Below the pieces are notes generated by a model. That model saw nothing but the letters and a program-made list of their open reading frames with translations, did not search any database and had not been told where the DNA came from. Positions 59,448 through 64,000 of a DNA stretch of 64,000 nt are shown in pieces; positions within the stretch are counted from its first letter, which is position 1, and each line of letters begins with the position of its first letter. This stretch comes from Candidatus Roseilinea sp. Its GTDB lineage: Bacteria > Chloroflexota > Anaerolineae > J036 > Brachytrichaceae. The translations under genes were made by a program, and so were the position numbers. The stretch spans positions 2,232,001 through 2,296,000 of the forward strand of contig AP024676.1 in the NCBI GenBank assembly GCA_025998955.1, written 5' to 3'.

Positions 59448-60386
59448 ATGAGCATGACCCAGTATTTGCTGCGCCGGTTGCTTTTCGTTTTGGTCACAAT
59501 GCTGGCCGTATCTGCGCTGGCATACGGTCTGATTTTTGCCTCCGGCGATCCGGCGCTTATGCTCGCGCCGCGCCGGCCAGGCGCAGAGCCAGAGCCTCGC
59601 ATGGTAGAAGCAGTGCGCAAGCGCTACAACCTCGATAAACCGCTGCCTATCCAATATCTCACCTATCTCAGCCACGTACTACGAGGCGATCTGGGTGACA
59701 GCTATTACTACAAGCGGCCTGTGCGCGAGCTACTCTTCGAGAAGTTCCCGAACACGCTGTTGTTAGCTGTTTTGATCATGATCGCCTCTCTGGCCATCGG
59801 GCTGCCATTGGGCATGCTTGCTGCTATCAAACGCAATACCGTTCTGGATCGCTTCATCATCGCGGCTTGCACACTGATGATCGCTGTGCCGGCATTCTTC
59901 CTCGCGCTGATGCTGGTCTATTTGATCGGCTTCCGCATGCGATTGTTGCCGCTCAGCGGCCATGGCACGCTTCAGCATCTGATCCTACCCGTGCTCAGCG
60001 TGGCGCTGCCCACTGCAGCCGGCTATGTAATCTTTCTACGCACAAACGTGCTCAACCAAGTTTCGGCCGAATACGCACGCACCGCGCGCGCTAAAGGCCT
60101 CACTGCCATACGCACGGCTATCAGACATGTCCTGCCTAATGCGCTCATTCCAGTAGTGACGCTGGCCAGCCTGGACTTTGCTTATCTCCTCACAGGAATC
60201 GTGCTGGTGGAATCCGTCTTCAACTACCCAGGGATCGGGCTGCAGGTCTTGCAGGCAGTGAACAACCGCGATGTGCCGGTGGTGATGGGCAGCGTATTCA
60301 TGGCTGCGATTTTGGTCGGCGTTGGCAACCTCATCGCCGATTTGGTTGTCGCGCGGCTCGATCCACGCATTCGCCTGGGGAGTTGA
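59448..60386 (+). CDS. Dipeptide/oligopeptide ABC permease (DppB-like)
   Basis: 312 aa. N-terminal MTQYLLRRLLFVLVTMLAVS, then KRYNLDKPLPIQYLTYL and GDLGDSYYYKRPV, the EAA loop EYARTARAKGLTAI and C-terminal VLVESVFNYPGIGLQVLQAV: all DppB-type signatures. The binding protein follows 143 nt later; no DppD/DppF ATPases are present. Confidence 0.93.
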   Translation: MSMTQYLLRRLLFVLVTMLAVSALAYGLIFASGDPALMLAPRRPGAEPEPRMVEAVRKRYNLDKPLPIQYLTYLSHVLRGDLGDSYYYKRPVRELLFEKFPNTLLLAVLIMIASLAIGLPLGMLAAIKRNTVLDRFIIAACTLMIAVPAFFLALMLVYLIGFRMRLLPLSGHGTLQHLILPVLSVALPTAAGYVIFLRTNVLNQVSAEYARTARAKGLTAIRTAIRHVLPNALIPVVTLASLDFAYLLTGIVLVESVFNYPGIGLQVLQAVNNRDVPVVMGSVFMAAILVGVGNLIADLVVARLDPRIRLGS

Positions 60387-60529
60387 GACCCTGTTCAGGT
60401 GATTCAAGCCAATCTGGCCATGTAACGGGTGTTCGCTCGAGACTACCGCGAATAACATGCGAGACCGTAGCCGAGCTGAGATACCACCAACGAGTGCAAG
60501 TACGAATCAATCAAAAGGAGGTAAAAAGA

Positions 60530-61582
60530 ATGTTGCACGATTCAAAACACAGACGTAGCCGCGCCATCAGCCGCCGAAACTTGCTGAAAGGCATCGGCTT
60601 TGCATCCGGCGTCATGCTGTTGAGCGCTTGTGCACCAACGGCGCAGCCAGGTGCGCCGCCCAGTCCAGCACCATCAGAGACGCCTGCACCGGCGGTTGAA
60701 GCGCCTATCGCAGCACCCGCAAGCACCAAAAAGCGCGGCGGCACCTTCCGTCTGGCGCACTCGGACGACTTCACGACGCTCGACGTAGCTCAAGCATACG
60801 GCTACGTAGATTGGTGGGCTTCGACCTTTTTGCTATATGATCGTTTATACGTCTACGACAACGATCTCAACCTCATCCCCAATTTGGCTGCTAGCATGCC
60901 AGAGGTCAGCGCCGATGGCCTGAGAGTCATCATCCCGTTGAAGCGAGGCGTCAAGTTCCACGATGGTAGTGAGATGAAGGCCGAAGATGTCAAGTTCAGC
61001 ATCGAGCGCTCACTGTTACCGACCATTGCCTCTGCCGCCGGCTACTTCGACAACGTCACTGGTGCGGTGGACTTCACCGCAGGCAAAGCTGAAGAAGTCG
61101 CCGGCATTGTCGCCAAGGACGATTACACGCTCGAGATCAACCTGGACGCACCACAACCCACGCTGGTGCCCAATTTGGCTGTATCCGTAGTGGGCGTTGC
61201 TCCGAAGAAAGCGATCCAAGCAGCTGGCGAAGACTGGGGCACGAAGATCGTCATCGGCACCGGACCATACAAGCTTGTCGAGTGGAAAGCGGGCGAAAAG
61301 ATCACCTTCGAACGCTTCGAAGGCTACCACTTGCCCGACAAGGGATTCGTAGATTGGATCGAGATCTTCCAGAACGTCGCACCGCAGCAAGGTGTGTTGC
61401 GATGGGAATCCGGCGAACTCGACTACGTCGTTGACTACCCTGCTGCAGAATTGGCCCGTATCCAGTCAGACGATACCCTCAAGCAGCGGCTGGTCTCTGG
61501 ACCGACGACGATCATCCACTACCTTACATTGCGCAACAGCCCACCCTTGGACGATCTGAACTTCCGTAAAGCAATGGCTTAG
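60530..61582 (+). pseudogene. Family 5 (peptide-type) binding lipoprotein, 3' truncated by an IS
   Basis: About 350 aa from ATG 60530, with aaaggaggt upstream. Tat-like RRNLLKG and lipobox LLSACAP, then a family 5 core: KRGGTFRLAHSDDFTTLD, LKRGVKFHDGSEMKAEDVKFSIER and VIGTGPYKLVEWK. Full family members are about 500-600 aa. The protein stops within the motif DLNFRKAMA (normally continuing to the AIDR block), exactly where the IS5 element begins at 61582. The C-terminal lobe is not found on the other side of the element, so the protein is probably non-functional unless it is supplied from another copy. Confidence 0.85.
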
Positions 61583-61622
61583 AACCTATCTCTAAACTTA
61601 CGGAACGAGCCATAATAGGGAT

Positions 61623-62482
61623 ATGGATAATACCAGTGGGACGCGATACGCCGACGTTGCAAGTTGGGAGCTGTCTGATAGTCTGTGGGCGCGCATTGAA
61701 CCGTTGTTGCCCCAACCGAAGTCGCGCTATCGCGGACGCGGACGGCAGCGCAAACACATCGGTGGGCGGCCGGCAGCAGACCGGCGCAAGACCATGACCG
61801 GCATCTTGTACGCGCTGCGAACCGGCATTCCGTGGAACGCCATGCCGAAAGAGTATGGATCGGGAAAGACAGTCCATCGCTACTTTCAGCGCTGGGTGCA
61901 GGCGGGCGTCTTCAAGCGCATGTGGCAGGCGGGTTTGGCGGAGTATGACGAGGTCAAAGGGATCGCCTGGAAGTGGCAAGCGGGCGACGGGGCGATGACC
62001 AAGGCCCCGCTGGGGGGCGAAAAGACAGGCAAAAACCCTACGGATCGCGCCAAAAGGGGCGTCAAGCGCAGTCTGTTGGTGGATGAGCAGGGTGTGCCGT
62101 TGTCGATCGTGGTCAGCGGGGCGAACACGCCGGATAGCGCGTTGCTGGAGTCCACGCTGGATGCCATGCCGGTGGAGCGACCTGACCCGCAAACCGTCCC
62201 GCAGAATCTGTGTCTGGACAAAGCTTACAGCGGCGAACCCTGCCGTCAGGTGGCGCAGGCACATGGCTACGAAATCCATGTGCCGGACAAGGAGAACGCC
62301 CAAAAAAACGCCGGCGCAAGCCGGGCCGACGCAAGTCGCGCCGCTGGGTGGTCGAAGTGACTCATTCATGGCTCAATCGCTTTCGTCGGTTGCTGATTCG
62401 CTGGGAGAAGAAGGCGAGCAATTATCTGTCCCTGCTGTTTTTCGCCTGCGCCATCATCTGTTGGCGCAAATGCGAGGTTTAG
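61623..62482 (+). CDS. IS5-family transposase, made by -1 ribosomal frameshifting
   Basis: The first frame runs 61623-62360 and holds the N-terminal helix-turn-helix region (YADVASWELSDSLWARIEPL), first Asp (AGDGAMTKAPLGG) and second Asp (LCLDKAYSGEPCRQV). The second frame continues to 62482 and holds the catalytic Glu and RR motif (WVVEVTHSWLNRFRRLLIRW). The frames join at A_AAA_AAC (62303-62309), with CAA AAA AAC in the zero frame, a canonical -1 slippery heptamer. Full product about 286 aa. Termination at TGA 62360 would give a truncated, probably inhibitory, protein. Confidence 0.85.
62303..62309 (+). other. Slippery heptamer A_AAA_AAC for -1 frameshift
   Basis: Located in the zero frame as CAA AAA AAC. 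After the slip the codons read AAA AAA CGC and lead into the C-terminal half of the transposase. Programmed -1 frameshifting at this kind of site is well known in IS1, IS3 and IS5 (IS427-type) elements. Confidence 0.8.
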
Positions 62483-62495
62483 AGATAGGCTCTTA

Positions 62496-63427
62496 ATGTG
62501 GTGCACGGCAGATCAGGGCTACGACTGGTTCAGCGAGGCCGACTGGGAATGCACGCTGCGAAATGCACAAACGTTTGCGCACATCGCACGAGCGGCCGGA
62601 ATGAAAGGCATCCTGTTCGATCCAGAGCCCTACAACGTGACCGAGCTGTGGAAGTACAGCTTCCTCTCTGCGCGCGACGGCGCCGGGCGCACGTTCGACG
62701 ACTACGCCGCGCAACTGCGAAAGCGCGGCGCGTCGTTCATGCAAACGGTGCAAGCCGAGTTGCCCATGCTGCCGTCATCTCGCTCTTCCTCGTCAATCAC
62801 CTGCCGTTGTGCCTGTGGAAGCCCTACGTCTCGCTCGATGTGCGCAAGCGCGAGCTGCATGACCGGCGCTATGGCCTGTTGCCGTTCTTCCTCGCTGGCA
62901 TGCTCGATGTTGCGCTACCAGGCGTAACGATCCACGACGGCAACGAGCATGCTTACTACTACACTGCTGCTTCGGAATATGCGCTTGCGGCGAAGTCCAT
63001 TCGCGAAGATGCCCGCCACGCCCTAGCCGACTTCGTGCCGGGCATCGGCACAAAATACGACCAGCACGTGCGCATCGCCAGCGCAACCTATTACGACTAT
63101 TACCTGCTCGCAGAGTCGTTCGATGCGTGGTTCGAAGGACAAGGTAAGCCGCCCTTCTTCGGCAAGTTTCTGAGCCGCGACGATCGCCTGCGCTGGTTAC
63201 AGCACAACCTTTATCACGCCCTGTCGTCGTGCGACATATATACATGGTGGTATGGCGAGAGCATCGACTGGTGGCGTGGCCCAGTGGATGAAGATGTCGT
63301 TACTGCTGTTCGCGCTGCGCGCAACTGCGTTGTGAACAACCAAACGTTGGGGCTGGATGATGAGCTGCAAGTCGCATTGAAGCGCGCTCGCTTGGAAGCC
63401 GAACAGGTGCATCTGCGCGCCAAGTGA
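62496..63427 (+). pseudogene. TIM-barrel-like (putative glycoside hydrolase) gene, 5' truncated and frameshifted
   Basis: Begins right after the IS; the first ATG (62496) is probably not the native start. One frame encodes QGYDWFSEADWECTLRNAQ and GILFDPEPYNVTELW, then the sense moves by one frame near 62770-62780 (consistent with a 1-nt deletion in ccgtcatc) to HLPLCLWKPYVSLDVRKREL, GVTIHDGNEHAYYYTAASEY and DIYTWWYGESIDWW. Both parts read as one protein, with acidic residues at strand ends like a glycoside hydrolase barrel. No family is assigned. It is unrelated to the family 5 binding protein on the other side of the IS. Confidence 0.7.
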
Positions 63428-63438
63428 GTGAACCCGCT

Positions 63439-63993
63439 ATGAAGCGTTTGAAGATCGCGCTTTTCGTTTGCTTAATCGCCGTCTGCGCCGGACAAACGCC
63501 TGCGTCACCACCTACACGTTCAGCGCAGATCGCCTTTGCAGCGACCGCATGGCCTTCGCACATCCTCATTCGCTACGCACCTACCGACGCGTCATTGTTG
63601 AACCCGGAACGCGGCTTTCACGACAACATTGACCTCATCAACGACGATGACTTTCGGTGGATGCGACAGAAGGGATTTACCCTTGCGCGAACATACATCC
63701 GGCTTGACGTCTATCACGAGAGGCCGCTGCCGGACGCTTTCCTGAAGCAGCTGCAGCGGGGCTTCGATGCCGTACGCCGGGCCGGCATCAAAGTCATCCC
63801 GCGCTTCTCGTACAACTCGGTCCGCATTCCTGCTAACATCGAATCAGGTCGCTACGAGATGACGCTCAACCTACCAGATCCGGCGCCTGCGCTTGCCAAC
63901 CGCGCTGAACACAGCATTCAACTCGCCAATCGAGACACGTGGGAGCAAGCGACCGGTTTCAACAAGCCATTACACATGATTACGATCAAGTGA
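63439..63993 (+). CDS. DUF4874-like secreted protein, 3' end truncated or degenerate
   Basis: 184 aa from ATG 63439; GTG 63424 would overlap the preceding stop. Signal peptide MKRLKIALFVCLIAVCAG. The body has LLNPERGFHDNIDLI and GFTLARTYIRLDVYHERPL, then FDAVRRAGIKVIPRFSYN, the N-terminal half of DUF4874/DUF4832 barrel proteins (usually around 500 aa). After about residue 155 the sequence no longer resembles the family and a TGA follows at 63991-63993. The protein is therefore truncated, or a frame change lies near 63890. Confidence 0.6.
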   Translation: MKRLKIALFVCLIAVCAGQTPASPPTRSAQIAFAATAWPSHILIRYAPTDASLLNPERGFHDNIDLINDDDFRWMRQKGFTLARTYIRLDVYHERPLPDAFLKQLQRGFDAVRRAGIKVIPRFSYNSVRIPANIESGRYEMTLNLPDPAPALANRAEHSIQLANRDTWEQATGFNKPLHMITIK

Positions 63994-64000
63994 TTCACAC

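Larger units (their letters stand above)
61582..62492 (+). mobile_element. IS5-family insertion sequence, 911 bp
   Basis: Terminal inverted repeats GAACCTATCTCTAAAC (left) and GAGCCTATCTCTAAAC (right, reverse complement), 15 of 16 identical. Flanked on both sides by TTA (61579-61581 and 62493-62495). Contains one transposase gene in two frames. The 3-nt TTA fits the TNA-type targets of one IS5 subgroup, so it does not by itself prove a single insertion event. Confidence 0.88.

Noticed and set aside
61579-62495. TTA direct repeats as proof of a simple single IS5 insertion
   Set aside because: The target is sequence-specific and the two flanks do not form one gene, so the match is not decisive.

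Overview
This is a GC-rich bacterial chromosome segment with about 50 protein genes, two insertion sequences and no rRNA or tRNA that I can recognise. The gene types suggest a Chloroflexota (Anaerolineae/Roseilinea-like) organism: a CHAT/NB-ARC/TPR module, Uma2 and DUF4058 proteins, a HEPN/MNT pair, many Tat- or lipobox-type ABC binding proteins, and sugar and peptide importers without their own ATPases. This assignment is an inference; no phylogenetic marker is present.

Layout. 1-4501: a CHAT peptidase-like protein (5' end outside the window), a small membrane-anchored protein and a large NB-ARC ATPase with a near-identical TPR array; together they look like a STAND-type signalling or conflict module. 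4.6-5.45 kb: a small membrane protein and a 0.6 kb gene-poor spacer. 5.45-17.1 kb: a catabolic region with a THI5/NMT1-type ABC importer, a luciferase-like oxidoreductase, dihydropyrimidinase, a Uma2 nuclease, an RraA-like protein, an LMW-phosphatase-like protein, an iron alcohol dehydrogenase, a HEPN/MNT pair and methylmalonate-semialdehyde dehydrogenase; I read it as uptake and breakdown of a pyrimidine- or hydantoin-like compound. 17.1-30.3 kb: housekeeping and metabolic genes (GNAT, YegP-like, phosphotriesterase-like, LacD-like aldolase, Ca2+-type P-ATPase, LdhA-like dehydrogenase, secreted alpha/beta hydrolase-like protein, ketopantoate reductase, GT-C glycosyltransferase). 30.3-31.5 kb: an IS4/IS701-like element. 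31.5-40.5 kb: class A PBP, GT4, GguC-like protein, zinc-type dehydrogenase and a MoxR/DUF4058/VWA set. 40.6-52.5 kb: two divergent CUT1 sugar importers flanking an uncharacterised gene fused in translation to a divergent GroEL paralogue, followed by a BNR-type beta-propeller. 52.7-60.4 kb: enolase-superfamily protein, creatininase-like and MlrC-like hydrolases, IclR regulator, class III aminotransferase and dipeptide-type permeases, probably one catabolic unit. 60.5-64 kb: a peptide-binding lipoprotein broken by an IS5-family element, then a truncated and frameshifted TIM-barrel-like gene and a truncated DUF4874-like gene.

Most unusual signals. (1) At least seven spacers carry arrays of degenerate words phased at 7 nt; in most, the word flips to its reverse complement halfway, giving long imperfect hairpins. 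The same kind of array has entered coding sequence in two genes, and an IS element sits at the centre of one array. (2) The GroEL paralogue has changed both acidic residues needed for ATP hydrolysis. (3) The IS5 transposase is split at a canonical A_AAA_AAC slippery site. (4) The two flanks of the IS5 element do not rejoin into one gene. (5) Many genes start 7-12 nt after a TANNNT box with no Shine-Dalgarno sequence, suggesting leaderless transcripts.
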